A stretch of 64,000 nucleotides of DNA, taken from Methylomarinovum tepidoasis (GTDB lineage: Bacteria; Pseudomonadota; Gammaproteobacteria; Methylococcales; Methylothermaceae). Every line of letters starts with the position of its first letter. The first letter of the stretch is position 1. The stretch covers positions 310,001-374,000 of the forward strand of contig NZ_AP024718.1 of the NCBI RefSeq assembly GCF_030294985.1, in the 5' to 3' direction. Below, in pieces: positions 43,970-53,582 of this stretch. A program made the translations under genes and the position numbers. A model generated the notes under the pieces. That model saw only the letters and a list, made by a program, of their open reading frames with translations, had not been told where the DNA came from and did not search any database.

Positions 43970-46900
43970 GATCCGATCGCTCCGCCTTCGCTAGAAACAC
44001 GCCAGGGTCTGGTCACCCGCGGCTGGAAGCTCAGGGAAAAATCACACCGCTCCAGCGTGAGATTGGGATTGTAGGCCGGATCGGCGCGTAACAGAGAACC
44101 CCAGCGCCGCTGCATGATCTCGATTTCCCGTTGGAAACGGCGTTGTTTTTCCGGCGTGTCCTCATAGCCGCGGGTGGCCGACTCGTGATGAAACAGCCGC
44201 GCCAATGGCGTCCAGACATTGCGGTAACCGCGATTGTGGATCTTCAGACACAGATCCACGTCGTTGAACGCGACTTTGAGTCCCTTTTCGTCGAAACCAC
44301 CCACTTCCAGGAATACATCCCGCCGCACCAGCAGACAGGCGGCCGTCACCGCCGTCAGATGTTGGGCCAGACGCAATCGCCCCATCTGCCCCGGCGTCTC
44401 CGGAGGCCACCCGACCCACGGATGACCGGCCACGCCTCCGATTCCCAGGATAATGCCAGCGTGCTGGATGCGCCCGTCCGGATAATAGAGCATCGCCCCT
44501 ACCGCGCCGGTTTCAGGATGGAGGGCATGAGCAACCATTTCCTGCAGCCATTCACGCTCGAGTATCTCCAGATCGTTGTTGAGAAAGCCAAGGATTTCTC
44601 CCTGCGCATGGCGAACGGCAAAATTGTTGATGGCGGAAAAGTTGAAAGGTTCATCATACCGCAATACCTGAAAGCCCTGGCGCCGGGACAACTCATCAAG
44701 ATAGGCCAGGGATTGCGGGTCCTGCGAACGGTTGTCGACCACGATCACTTCATAATCGGGATACTCGGTTTTCTCCACCAGCGTTTCCACACAGCGGGAC
44801 AGCAACTCATAACCGTCGCGGGTGGGAATGATCAGGCTGACTTTTGGGGGGTGCGTCGGCACACGGAAACGAACCCGGCAATGGCCGCCAGGCAAGGATT
44901 CCACCTCAGCGGGCAAAGAAAGGCGTTGCAAATGCTCCTGCACCGCCCGCACCGCCGCCCGGGCAGGATAGGACTTCTCGTCCGGCGCTTTGGCGGTGGA
45001 ACCGGAAACAGCCCGCCAGTGATAGAGAATGAAGGGGACATGGCGAATTTGCTCAGGCGACAGCGTTTCCGTGACCCGCAATGCCAGATCCCAATCCTGA
45101 CTGCCTTCGAATCCCTCCCGAAAGCCGCCACAGGCACGGACCGCATCAGCCCGATAAACACTTAGATGATTGAAATAATTTTGGCCCAGCAACAGCAAGG
45201 GATTCCAATCCGGTTTGAAATATGGATCGAAGTGGCGGCCCAGCTCATCAAGCTTATCCTCGTCGCTGTAGAGCAGCACTGCATGGGGATGAGCCGTGAT
45301 CTCCTCGGCCATCAGATAAAGGGCATGCTCCGCTAGCTCGTCATCGTGATCCAGCAGCGCGATGTAGTCGCCTGTCGCCATCGCCAGCGCATCGTTCGAG
45401 GCTACGGAAATATGTCCATTGCAGTCCCGATAGCGGACCCGGATGCGCGGGTCCCGACGCCGATATTCCTCCAACACCCGCCTGACCTTGGGGGAGTGGG
45501 AGGCATCATCCACAATGCACAACTCCCAATGAGGATAGAGCTGATTCAGTACCGAATCGAGTGCGGCCCGCAACCAATGCACATCCGGATCATGCACCGG
45601 CATCAGGATGGAAAATGTTGGTATATTCCGCATCGAAATGATGCGCTTGCGGATTGCCTCACGGTCCGCCTCGGTCAGCCGACCGTACAGGCGGAACCAG
45701 GATTGGTACGCATCCCAATGTCGTCTTTGAACGGACTCGACCAACTGCCGCCTGGCCTCCAGCTTGCCGGGGCCGCACCAGGCACGGATCAGACGCACCG
45801 TCTCCCGGGCCCATGTGTCCGGTTGTCTCAACCACGAGTCCATCTCAGGCCTGAACAGCCTGGTTGCAGCAAGCAGACTGCCGATCTCGGTCACTTCCAG
45901 CCGCTTGATACGGAACTCCCCCGGCGCATGGCGGGGGTCGAATCGCCAGCCCTGCACCGCATCCGGCAAACGCACCACCCGCTCGAACCGGTTCCCGGAT
46001 CCTGTCGGCAGCAGCGTGAAACACTGACACTCGTTGAAACCGTCACCAGTATCGTAATAGATCGTCGGCGGGGAGTCGCTATTGCCTGCCATCGTCAGGC
46101 TGACCCGCACCCAGCGGGAGGGAATCGGGCCGGGAAATCCAAGGTGAAAATGAGGGTCCGGCCCCTGGGCACGGAATCGTCCGCCGCCAAGGTCTTCGAC
46201 CTGGTGCACCGGCATCAGGTGAGGTATGCAAGAACGGTGACGGACGAGCTGGTGCAGCCGCCTCAGCCTACGTCCAAGCATCCGCACCGGGGCGGATATC
46301 CGCCAGCTGGTGGATTGCATGACCTCCCGGTACGCCGTCTGCCAGTGCGCAATCTCCCGGCGCGACGCCGCCAACATCGCCTCCATGTCCTCGATCCGGC
46401 GCTGACGCGCTTCCAGCTCCTTCTCGCGCTCTGCCAGCAATCGTTTCAGATTGTCGGCATGGGTCTGGGTCATGGCCTGGATACGGTCCTTTTCCGCCAG
46501 CAGCTTCTCCAGATTCTCCCCGTGAATCCGGGCCTGGGCCAGCGACCGATCCCGCTCCGCCAGCAGCTTCTCCAGATTCTCCCCGTGGACCCGGGCCTGG
46601 GCCAGCGACCGCTCCCGCTCCGCCAATAGCTTCTCCAGATTCTCTCCGTGAATCCGGGCCTGGGCCAGCGACCGTTCCCGCTCCGCCAACAGCTTCTCCA
46701 GGTTGCGGATATGGGCTTCGGTCGCCTCGAATCCCCGGTGGGCATGGACCAGCAGCGCCACCCGGCTTTCCGCCGACCAACGGCGATCCCATTTGGCGTA
46801 CAAAAGCCGCAGCGCGGTGTAACGCTTGTCATCCTTGCCGTGAACGCCGGAACCGTCGTCGGCCGTCAAGCGGTAGAAAGCCGTCACCCGATCCAAATGG

Positions 46901-47469
46901 TAGAAATCGGTATGGCGGGCCACCTGCAGCCAGAAATCCCAATCCTCATAGACTTCGAACGCTTCATCGAAGCGGCAGCCATCCAGAAGGGCTCTATCGA
47001 ACAGAACCGCATGGATGGGAATGAAATTAACCCCCATCAACTTCACCGGTTCATACGGCTCGTTGTAGACATGGGTTTCCCGCCATTCGCCATTGATCCG
47101 CTCGACGCACTGGACACCCGCATAGGCGGCCTTTTCCCGGTGCTGGGTCAGGGCCTCCACCAAACCGGCCACGTGTTCCGGAGCGAGCCAATCGTCATCA
47201 TCGAGAAACCCGAGATACCGCCCCCGGGCGGCACCCAACCCCGCGTTGGCAGCAGCGGCCCGCCCGCGCCCCGGTTGCAGATCGAGATACCGCATCTCCG
47301 TAAACCGGGAACGGAAAGGTTCGAGCACTTCCCTCACGTCACAACCGCCATCGTTGACGACGATCACTTCCAAGCGAGGATAGGTCTGCCCAGCCAGGGA
47401 ACCAAGCGCCTGCCGCAGCAGTTGGGGGCGGTCCTTGGTTCTGACAATTATAGAAACGGGATAAGACAT
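43966..47469 (-). CDS. Giant multidomain GT2 glycosyltransferase with repeat-built coiled coil
   Basis: An 1167-residue cytoplasmic enzyme. Domain 1 (about residues 1-250) is a GT2 domain (VSIIVRTKDRPQLLRQAL, YLGFLDDDDW). A coiled coil (about 250-380) is built from near-identical 21-residue repeats of the type NLEKLLAERERSLAQAR. A carbohydrate-binding-like region follows, then GT2 domain 2 (FSILMPVHDPDVHWLRAAL, LLDHDDELAEH) and GT2 domain 3 (VSLIIPTRDGYELLSRCVE, GFLNNDLEIL, FNDVDLCLKI). Such enzymes can add alternating sugars; the coiled coil could set chain length, as in WbdD-type rulers. Start 47469 is preferred over 47493 because the GT strand begins there. Confidence 0.88.
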   Translation of the reverse strand: MSYPVSIIVRTKDRPQLLRQALGSLAGQTYPRLEVIVVNDGGCDVREVLEPFRSRFTEMRYLDLQPGRGRAAAANAGLGAARGRYLGFLDDDDWLAPEHVAGLVEALTQHREKAAYAGVQCVERINGEWRETHVYNEPYEPVKLMGVNFIPIHAVLFDRALLDGCRFDEAFEVYEDWDFWLQVARHTDFYHLDRVTAFYRLTADDGSGVHGKDDKRYTALRLLYAKWDRRWSAESRVALLVHAHRGFEATEAHIRNLEKLLAERERSLAQARIHGENLEKLLAERERSLAQARVHGENLEKLLAERDRSLAQARIHGENLEKLLAEKDRIQAMTQTHADNLKRLLAEREKELEARQRRIEDMEAMLAASRREIAHWQTAYREVMQSTSWRISAPVRMLGRRLRRLHQLVRHRSCIPHLMPVHQVEDLGGGRFRAQGPDPHFHLGFPGPIPSRWVRVSLTMAGNSDSPPTIYYDTGDGFNECQCFTLLPTGSGNRFERVVRLPDAVQGWRFDPRHAPGEFRIKRLEVTEIGSLLAATRLFRPEMDSWLRQPDTWARETVRLIRAWCGPGKLEARRQLVESVQRRHWDAYQSWFRLYGRLTEADREAIRKRIISMRNIPTFSILMPVHDPDVHWLRAALDSVLNQLYPHWELCIVDDASHSPKVRRVLEEYRRRDPRIRVRYRDCNGHISVASNDALAMATGDYIALLDHDDELAEHALYLMAEEITAHPHAVLLYSDEDKLDELGRHFDPYFKPDWNPLLLLGQNYFNHLSVYRADAVRACGGFREGFEGSQDWDLALRVTETLSPEQIRHVPFILYHWRAVSGSTAKAPDEKSYPARAAVRAVQEHLQRLSLPAEVESLPGGHCRVRFRVPTHPPKVSLIIPTRDGYELLSRCVETLVEKTEYPDYEVIVVDNRSQDPQSLAYLDELSRRQGFQVLRYDEPFNFSAINNFAVRHAQGEILGFLNNDLEILEREWLQEMVAHALHPETGAVGAMLYYPDGRIQHAGIILGIGGVAGHPWVGWPPETPGQMGRLRLAQHLTAVTAACLLVRRDVFLEVGGFDEKGLKVAFNDVDLCLKIHNRGYRNVWTPLARLFHHESATRGYEDTPEKQRRFQREIEIMQRRWGSLLRADPAYNPNLTLERCDFSLSFQPRVTRPWRVSSEGGAIGS
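46498..46706 (-). repeat. 63-bp tandem repeats inside the giant glycosyltransferase gene
   Basis: Units at 46498-46560, 46561-46623 and 46624-46686, with a partial fourth to about 46706, differ at only a few positions. Each encodes 21 residues of coiled coil (three heptads), and the unit length keeps both frame and heptad phase. High DNA identity points to recent expansion and a copy number able to vary. Confidence 0.92.
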
Positions 47470-47473
47470 GAGG

Positions 47474-48604
47474 TCAACGCCTGCGCAAAACAAACACTAG
47501 TTCATGCGTCCTAAGTGACTTTTCATTACCGAAACCGGAATCCACTAGCATCCGAATAAGGCGTTCCCCCAAAGGCGTCGCCGGCATTTGATTCCTAATT
47601 ACATGCTCTATACGCATCCCAGAATCCTCAAATAAATGGGCAATGGAATCCTCTGTAAACCAACGAAGATGCGTTACACACTTCAGACCATAGGGGATAT
47701 AATCCCATCTACCTCTTGCCTGATCCATAATCACGGACCAATGCCCAACATTAGGAATACTGATGAGCATCGATCCTTTCTGAGACAGAAGATTCCTAAG
47801 AGAAGACAATACGCGCCATGGATTTATGGTATGCTCAAGGACATCACCACATAAAATAAAATCGAACTGATTCTGTTTCATGCTGGAAGAGAAGGATTCT
47901 ATTGAAACTGTATGAACCTCGTGATAAAAGGGCATAGCCTGTTGCGCCAGCACTGGATTAGGCTCGATACCAACCACTATTGAATGTGGATACCGCTTCT
48001 CCTGCTTCAGCCAACGACCGAATGCCCCTCCTCCACAACCAACGTCCAGAATCGTCCTGGCGCTAAGGGGAACCAGTCCCCAAAGGTCAGGACGGGGCTG
48101 ACTCGCATATCCGCAAAACCGATGCACAAGCGCCCCTTTGCAAACAACCACAGGAACGTCAGCGTTTACATGTCGATCACAGCGATAAAGAATACAACCT
48201 GTATCATGAGCCGATTTCAACAACATTGGCTTATACGGATGAAGCGCCAGCAGCTCTGATACTTCAAGGAATGTGGTAATCGTTGTATAATTAACAGGCA
48301 AATCCGCCACTTGTTCTTCGGAAGATGTGACATTATAAACAGGAACAGCAGCAACGGCATCACTGTCTTCCTTTAAAGTCCGCAACATTTTGTTCAGCGC
48401 CATTCGGGAAACGATTACCTGAGGATCTTTGACCAATAATAAATATTCACCCGATGACGAGGGAAGCGGCTTCCCGGGAAGGTAGTCGTGCCACACCACC
48501 CCTTTCAACTGCTTACGAGTTATGTTCCTACAGAAACGATAAGAAAACTCAACTTCCTCGATTTCGGATGAATACCCAATAGGCCAAAAAACCTGTATTG
48601 ACAT
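47474..48604 (-). CDS. Class I SAM-dependent methyltransferase with extra N-terminal domain
   Basis: A 376-residue protein. The C-terminal half is a Rossmann methyltransferase (TILDVGCGGGAFGRWL, FDFILCGDVLEHT, SISIPNVGHW-like region), of the type that methylates sugars in glycan loci. The N-terminal 170 residues are unrecognised (ending near SQPRPDLWGL). ATG 48604 has GGAG six bases upstream; alternatives at 48610 and 48622 lack spacing. The start codon overlaps the divergent gene's start (shared CATG). Base composition is markedly AT-richer than the window average. Confidence 0.85.
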   Translation of the reverse strand: MSIQVFWPIGYSSEIEEVEFSYRFCRNITRKQLKGVVWHDYLPGKPLPSSSGEYLLLVKDPQVIVSRMALNKMLRTLKEDSDAVAAVPVYNVTSSEEQVADLPVNYTTITTFLEVSELLALHPYKPMLLKSAHDTGCILYRCDRHVNADVPVVVCKGALVHRFCGYASQPRPDLWGLVPLSARTILDVGCGGGAFGRWLKQEKRYPHSIVVGIEPNPVLAQQAMPFYHEVHTVSIESFSSSMKQNQFDFILCGDVLEHTINPWRVLSSLRNLLSQKGSMLISIPNVGHWSVIMDQARGRWDYIPYGLKCVTHLRWFTEDSIAHLFEDSGMRIEHVIRNQMPATPLGERLIRMLVDSGFGNEKSLRTHELVFVLRRR

Positions 48605-49661
48605 GGACATCTCCATCATCACTGTGAATTATTACACAGACCAGCTTCTACCAGGACTCATAAACTCACTGTCCAGCCAATCCGGCACGACCGAATGTAT
48701 AATCGTCGACAATAGCAGATCAATCCATCCTGATTCATTGCCCAACTCCCCTCTATCCATACGAATCATAAAATCAAAAAACATCGGATATGGGCGAGCT
48801 ATTAACATAGCCTTGGAACAGTCAAGAACAAAATGGGTGCTTCTTATTAACCCGGATGCACGTCTACTTCCCGGATGCCTTGAAAACATGGCAAATGCCA
48901 CAAAACTCCTTGACACTCCACTACTGGGACCAAGATTTTACTGGGACGATAACTGCGATTTTCGCATGCCGCCAGCACTTGGGGACCATCCAAGCCTGTA
49001 TGCATCCTGCTGCATGGCACAGCAGAACAAACTTGAGGCAAGCCTACTAGATTCCGAATGGCAAATCCACCATGATTATTTTTGGAAGCAAACCTCCCCC
49101 TTTCAAGAGCCATTTCTTTCAGGCGCATGTATGCTCGTGAATACCGATTGGTTCCAGAAAGCCAATGAACCAGTATTCGATGAAGATTATTTCTTATATT
49201 ATGAGGACACTGATTTATGTTTAAGAATCATGAAGCACGATATGATGCCGATCGTCGTCCCAAGCGCCGGGGCCGTGCATTATTTCAATCAAGCCCCGGA
49301 CTCCGAAGAAAAAAAACAAGATTTAATGGAAAAGTCAAGAATAACATATTATAAAAAGCATTTTGGGAGCATACCTCGCCTTCCTAAAATCAACTGGCTT
49401 CCCGCAAAACCAATCCCAGACCTTGACATTGCAGGGACTCCCCCGGAATTTCCGTGCAACTTCCCGCTTAACCCCTTAACTTTGGAACTCGCAATGAATC
49501 CATGGTTTGTTCCCTTCATACAGACGGATATTTCCCCTCCGGGGCTTCGGCTTCCGAATGAAGTTTGGAAACGGCTGGCCCCTGGACCCTATTTTGCCAG
49601 GATACGCCATCCGCAACTTGGGACATTAAAAAAATGGCGATTTGTTAAACCTACCATTTGA
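48603..49661 (+). CDS. GT2 glycosyltransferase, AT-rich
   Basis: A 352-residue GT2 protein: DISIITVNYYTDQLLPGLI, CIIVDNSRS, NIGYGRAINIALEQ, LLINPDARLLPG and the acceptor-side YYEDTDLCLRI. The first codon is followed directly by the first beta strand, so the start is well placed, although no ribosome site precedes it. It is divergent from the methyltransferase with overlapping start codons. GC content is low, with codon use unlike ubi or pst genes. A 152-base AT-rich gap without a recognisable hairpin follows. Confidence 0.87.
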   Translation: MDISIITVNYYTDQLLPGLINSLSSQSGTTECIIVDNSRSIHPDSLPNSPLSIRIIKSKNIGYGRAINIALEQSRTKWVLLINPDARLLPGCLENMANATKLLDTPLLGPRFYWDDNCDFRMPPALGDHPSLYASCCMAQQNKLEASLLDSEWQIHHDYFWKQTSPFQEPFLSGACMLVNTDWFQKANEPVFDEDYFLYYEDTDLCLRIMKHDMMPIVVPSAGAVHYFNQAPDSEEKKQDLMEKSRITYYKKHFGSIPRLPKINWLPAKPIPDLDIAGTPPEFPCNFPLNPLTLELAMNPWFVPFIQTDISPPGLRLPNEVWKRLAPGPYFARIRHPQLGTLKKWRFVKPTI

Positions 49662-49813
49662 TAAAATCAACCCAAACCCAACTAAAACTCGTTACCGCTT
49701 TTTACCTAAATAGTTTGACCGTCTTCGGCACATTGAAATAATCAAGGACCTAGAAAAACAATAATTTGCCCGCATATCGTTCATTAAAAAGTCAGCAGGC
49801 CAACAACTTTATT

Positions 49814-50821
49814 CTAAAATAAATCGGAATCCGCCATGGTGTAATATAAATTGTTAAGCATCCATACGCTTTTCATGGAAGGATCGAAGCATCTGCCGGC
49901 GGGAATGATTCCTAGCGGATCTTCAATGACCTTAAAACCCACCCACCTCAGAACGGTGTGGCAATTGCCTGCACTAGACACCCATGTCTTTACCCTTGAC
50001 CATCCGTAAAATTTCCATTCCTGAATCAGGCTGGATATAAACGACAAAGCTTCCCCCACACCGGATGGCAATACCAAGTCCACAAGAACCCCTTCGTCAC
50101 CGTTATCCAGTGCGACAGAATAACCTGAAATAAAACGGGACCACCACCTCCCGGCACCCCATATATGATAATTCTTTTTAGGATGACTCAAAAAGCGCCA
50201 TTGAACAAACCGGCGGTCACGGCGCATCCAGAAAGGGAGTATACTATCCATCTCGGCTGCCAAACGGTCAAGTCTGGCATCCCCCTGTTCCATATAACGG
50301 ATCACACCCGGCCTCTTCAATAACAGGGGCTTTTCTCTCAAATCAATCTCAAGACAAACCGGGCGATTCAATTCATTGTATTGGAGCATGTACCGGCCTA
50401 ACAGAAAATGCCTAACCCCTGGAAACCCATAAAGAAAAACCGCACGACCCGGACCACAAAAACAATGGATGAAATGCTCTACAGTGCGCACATATACGCC
50501 ACGCCGCCCGCCAATCCGGCCCCGATAAGAAGGATGGGACATATTGTCCACCATGTGGACAACCTCGTGGCGCGATCCGGAAATGGAGGCGACATATGGA
50601 ATACCACCAAACATGGCAGCCAAATCACCGGAAACATGTTCAGCCACAATCGCACGATGACCGAACTCTCCAAAGAACTTCCACCGCAACATTTCGGCAT
50701 CAGCATCCGATCCGAAGGCCGCCCGCCACAACGCCAACACCTTTGGTTCATCTTCCGGCGTTAAAGGTCGCAAACAAAACTGTGACAGTTCAATCGCCCG
50801 GGAAGACGGATCATCCCTCAT
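49814..50821 (-). CDS. GNAT-family acetyltransferase
   Basis: A 335-residue protein with GNAT character: an N-terminal LRPLTPEDEPKVLALWRAAF entry, MVDNMSHPSYRGRIGGRRGVY resembling the acetyl-CoA loop, and a second domain in which ADLVL-type strands recur (VLVDLVLPSG). Relatives sit in polysaccharide loci and may acylate amino sugars. It overlaps the PIG-L gene by 11 bases, which suggests that deacetylation and re-acylation act on the same substrate. The gene is less GC-rich than flanking housekeeping genes. Confidence 0.75.
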   Translation of the reverse strand: MRDDPSSRAIELSQFCLRPLTPEDEPKVLALWRAAFGSDADAEMLRWKFFGEFGHRAIVAEHVSGDLAAMFGGIPYVASISGSRHEVVHMVDNMSHPSYRGRIGGRRGVYVRTVEHFIHCFCGPGRAVFLYGFPGVRHFLLGRYMLQYNELNRPVCLEIDLREKPLLLKRPGVIRYMEQGDARLDRLAAEMDSILPFWMRRDRRFVQWRFLSHPKKNYHIWGAGRWWSRFISGYSVALDNGDEGVLVDLVLPSGVGEALSFISSLIQEWKFYGWSRVKTWVSSAGNCHTVLRWVGFKVIEDPLGIIPAGRCFDPSMKSVWMLNNLYYTMADSDLF

Positions 50822-51590
50822 AGGCCTCCCTACTCCAGAACGGTGCCAGCATTTTTTTCACCACGCCCGGAAATGCCGTACCAAGATAAGCAGAAAAATC
50901 AAAAAATGCCTCCACATAACGCACCTCAGCAGGCAACGTGTAGGTTCTCATGCGGTTAAGGGAAAGGATTTTTCCCGCATAATCGTTCTCAGCCATCTGG
51001 CTACTGTAAACCTCCATCAAACGTCGCTTTTCATCGATGACCGGGGAAATGTCGATCAGGCGGTTGACCCGGCCTGCGGCAGTGATCTCATACGACCACA
51101 AATTGCCCTTCCACCTTTTGGCCGCCTCCCACACCGCATATGCAGCGACCCGATGGTCCGGGTGATATTCCATCGGCGAAGGAAAGAGAATCGTCCGGGG
51201 TGCATAGCGGTGCACCGCCATGCCTATCTTCTCGATCAACTGCGGATCGGCGCGCAGCCCTCTGTCAGGCAGACGCCAGAATTCTAGCGCCGAAACCCTC
51301 AAATCGCGCGCCACCTTGCGGGCCTCCTTCTCTCTGCGCAGAATCAGGTCGGACCGGTTCCCTTCCCCCCCTAGCGCACCGTCAGTCAGCACCACTATGA
51401 CAACCGGAATGCCATGCTCCCGGGCTAACAACAGGCTCCCTCCCATACCGAACGTCTCATCATCCGGGTGGGGCGCAAATATCAACCAGGGGCCGGAAGG
51501 CAGCGGGGAGACGGAATAAGGAATCAAATCTTGCTCTACCAGCACGATAGATCTCCAGATCCTACCATCATTCAGGAGAGCGCCATTCAT
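50811..51590 (-). CDS. PIG-L/LmbE-family N-deacetylase
   Basis: A 259-residue zinc-dependent deacetylase of the PIG-L family, acting on GlcNAc-type substrates. Zinc-site motifs: APHPDDETFGMGG near residue 40 and EYHPDHR near 150. ATG 51590 lies inside the end of wzt (23-base overlap); a Met six codons upstream is an alternative. Together with the GNAT gene it could exchange an N-acetyl group for another acyl group in the exported glycan. Confidence 0.88.
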   Translation of the reverse strand: MNGALLNDGRIWRSIVLVEQDLIPYSVSPLPSGPWLIFAPHPDDETFGMGGSLLLAREHGIPVVIVVLTDGALGGEGNRSDLILRREKEARKVARDLRVSALEFWRLPDRGLRADPQLIEKIGMAVHRYAPRTILFPSPMEYHPDHRVAAYAVWEAAKRWKGNLWSYEITAAGRVNRLIDISPVIDEKRRLMEVYSSQMAENDYAGKILSLNRMRTYTLPAEVRYVEAFFDFSAYLGTAFPGVVKKMLAPFWSREAYEG

Positions 51591-52776
51591 GCGCCATCCA
51601 GCAGACACCGACAGCCTTCATCGGCTGACGCACCTGGAAAGGCAGACAGGAAAGACGGCTGTCGTAAACATGCACCCCCGTTGCATCAATCAACCATACA
51701 TCCAAGGAATACTCCCCGGACAACAGGGGCAACGAAGGAATCTCATAGATGATTCCAACCCGCCCGTTGCCCATATCGATCAGGATTCTGTCATCCGCCT
51801 CGGTACTGGCGCCAAAACACTGAATGCCATCATTGCGTTTGAGCACCACCCCGACATGTACGTCCTCAAGCGGCAGATCTCCACGATAAGCCACTATCTC
51901 CACGGAGAAGGGTTCCCCTGTCTTGAAACGGGGCGGCTCCCCACGTAGTTCCTTCCCAATCAGACGGACGGTTTCCAGCCAGGCGCGTTTCCCCGCGGCG
52001 GTTTCCTCAGCCACATCGACTTCGCAGGCCGGATTCGGTGTAGCCCCTTCCCGGCTTCGCACATAATCCTGATAGGCATCCACCACCTCGTCCGCCGGAC
52101 CGGCCAGGCGGATTCGCCCGTGGTCCAGCCATATGGCGCGGTCACAGAGATGGCGCACTTGATACAGCACATGGGAGCAAAACAGCAAGGCCTTGCCCCG
52201 CCGACGGAAATCGGTCATCCGGTCCATGCACTTCTTCTGAAAATGCACATCCCCCACCGCCAGGGCCTCGTCGACGATGAGAATGTCAGGATCGGTGCAG
52301 GTCAAGACCGAAAAAGCCAACCGGACATACATGCCCGAGGAATAAGTCTTCAAGGGCTGGTCGATGAATGCCGCCAATTCGGAAAACTCGATGATTTCAG
52401 GTATGAGCGCTTCGGCTTCGGCCTCATCCAGTCCTTGCAGCGCCAAGCCCAAACGAATGTTCTCCAGACCGCTGAAATCCGGATGGAACCCCGTCCCTAG
52501 TTCAAGTATCGCAGATACCCGCCCCTGCACCGTCAGGCGACCGCTCGAGGGAGAAATGGTTCCGGCCAGTATTTTCAACAAGGTGCTCTTGCCGGCGCCG
52601 TTGTCACCGACCACACCCATGGTCTCACCCCGGTGCAGTTCGAAATTGATGTCCTGTAACGCCACAAAAGGGGTATGACGGGGCCGTCGAAACAGCATCT
52701 CCAGCAGGCTGTCGAGGGGACGGGCATAACGGCGGTACACCTTCCCCAGGTGCTCAGCGACGATCATGGCGGTCAC
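51568..52776 (-). CDS. wzt: Polysaccharide ABC exporter ATPase (Wzt) with glycan-binding domain
   Basis: A 402-residue protein: the ABC domain (about 1-245) has Walker A GDNGAGKST, signature YSSGMYVRLAFS and Walker B ILIVDEALAVGD; the C-terminal 150 residues form the beta-sandwich found in Wzt proteins that recognise a modified O-antigen end. This implies an ABC-transporter-dependent O-polysaccharide with a terminal cap. It starts with GTG (GTGA overlap with wzm) or an ATG three codons later. Confidence 0.94.
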   Translation of the reverse strand: MTAMIVAEHLGKVYRRYARPLDSLLEMLFRRPRHTPFVALQDINFELHRGETMGVVGDNGAGKSTLLKILAGTISPSSGRLTVQGRVSAILELGTGFHPDFSGLENIRLGLALQGLDEAEAEALIPEIIEFSELAAFIDQPLKTYSSGMYVRLAFSVLTCTDPDILIVDEALAVGDVHFQKKCMDRMTDFRRRGKALLFCSHVLYQVRHLCDRAIWLDHGRIRLAGPADEVVDAYQDYVRSREGATPNPACEVDVAEETAAGKRAWLETVRLIGKELRGEPPRFKTGEPFSVEIVAYRGDLPLEDVHVGVVLKRNDGIQCFGASTEADDRILIDMGNGRVGIIYEIPSLPLLSGEYSLDVWLIDATGVHVYDSRLSCLPFQVRQPMKAVGVCWMAHEWRSPE

Positions 52777-53582
52777 AGGAAATCCTTGGCCCGTTCCAAC
52801 GCCTTGTCAAAGAACCACGCCGACAACAAAATCAGGACGATGCAGGCAAGCGACAGCCACCAGAACCCCTCCGGCGGGGCCGTCCCTTCCAGCAAAATGG
52901 CACGATAGGCCGAAACGAGCCAAAAAAAGGGATTGATGCGCTCCACCCATAACCACCGCTCGGGGATCATATTGGCGGGATAGATGATCGGGGTGGCGAA
53001 AAACGTCAGCGTCAGCCCCATCTGCAGGAGTTTCGGCAGGTCCTGGATGAAAACCGCCAGAATACTCAAAATCCAGACCAGACTGGTGGTCAGCGCCAAG
53101 CGCACGAGCACCAGCAGCGGCAGCAAAAACCACCACCCGGAGGGGAACCCGCCCGCCAGCCAGACCGCCCCCAACACCAACGCCAGTCCGATAGACTCGG
53201 TCACTAGGGTGTTCAGCACCTCCACCAGGGGCAGCAAGATACCCGGAAAACGTACGTGCAGCAGGAGCGCCCGATTCGCCCGCAGGACATGGACACTCCC
53301 CAGAAGCGACTGCTGCAACGCGTTGAAAGGCAACAACCCCGCCATTAGATAAAGCGCGAACCCTCCGATCCCGGCATCGCTGTCGAAACGCACTTTGAGC
53401 AAATAACCGAATACGATGGTATAAAGCCCCAGCAGAAACAGGGGCTCTACCAGTAACCATCCCGCGCCCAGCAAAGTGCCCTGGGTCTGCTGACGCAGAT
53501 GGCGCACGCTCAGCTGCCAGAGCGCCCGGCGGAAACGCCATGAAGAAACCGCCAGGTCACGCAGAAAACCGGGATATCTCAT
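52773..53582 (-). CDS. wzm: Polysaccharide ABC exporter permease (Wzm)
   Basis: A 269-residue ABC-2-type permease with six hydrophobic segments; the block GWLLVEPLFLLGLYTIVFGYLL and the C-terminal YPANMIPERWLWVERINPF are typical of Wzm/KpsM transporters. ATG 53582 (TGATG overlap with the ppi gene stop) is used; an in-frame GTG lies one codon upstream. With Wzt it exports lipid-linked glycan across the inner membrane. Confidence 0.94.
   Translation of the reverse strand: MRYPGFLRDLAVSSWRFRRALWQLSVRHLRQQTQGTLLGAGWLLVEPLFLLGLYTIVFGYLLKVRFDSDAGIGGFALYLMAGLLPFNALQQSLLGSVHVLRANRALLLHVRFPGILLPLVEVLNTLVTESIGLALVLGAVWLAGGFPSGWWFLLPLLVLVRLALTTSLVWILSILAVFIQDLPKLLQMGLTLTFFATPIIYPANMIPERWLWVERINPFFWLVSAYRAILLEGTAPPEGFWWLSLACIVLILLSAWFFDKALERAKDFL

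Noticed and set aside
46498-46706. Regular repeats that might suggest a CRISPR or intergenic tandem array
   Set aside because: The 63-bp units are contiguous without spacers, are in frame, and encode heptads of the giant glycosyltransferase.
49662-49813. AT-rich gap considered as a promoter, terminator or small RNA locus
   Set aside because: No stem with a U-tract, no convincing promoter pair and no open frame; it separates convergent genes.
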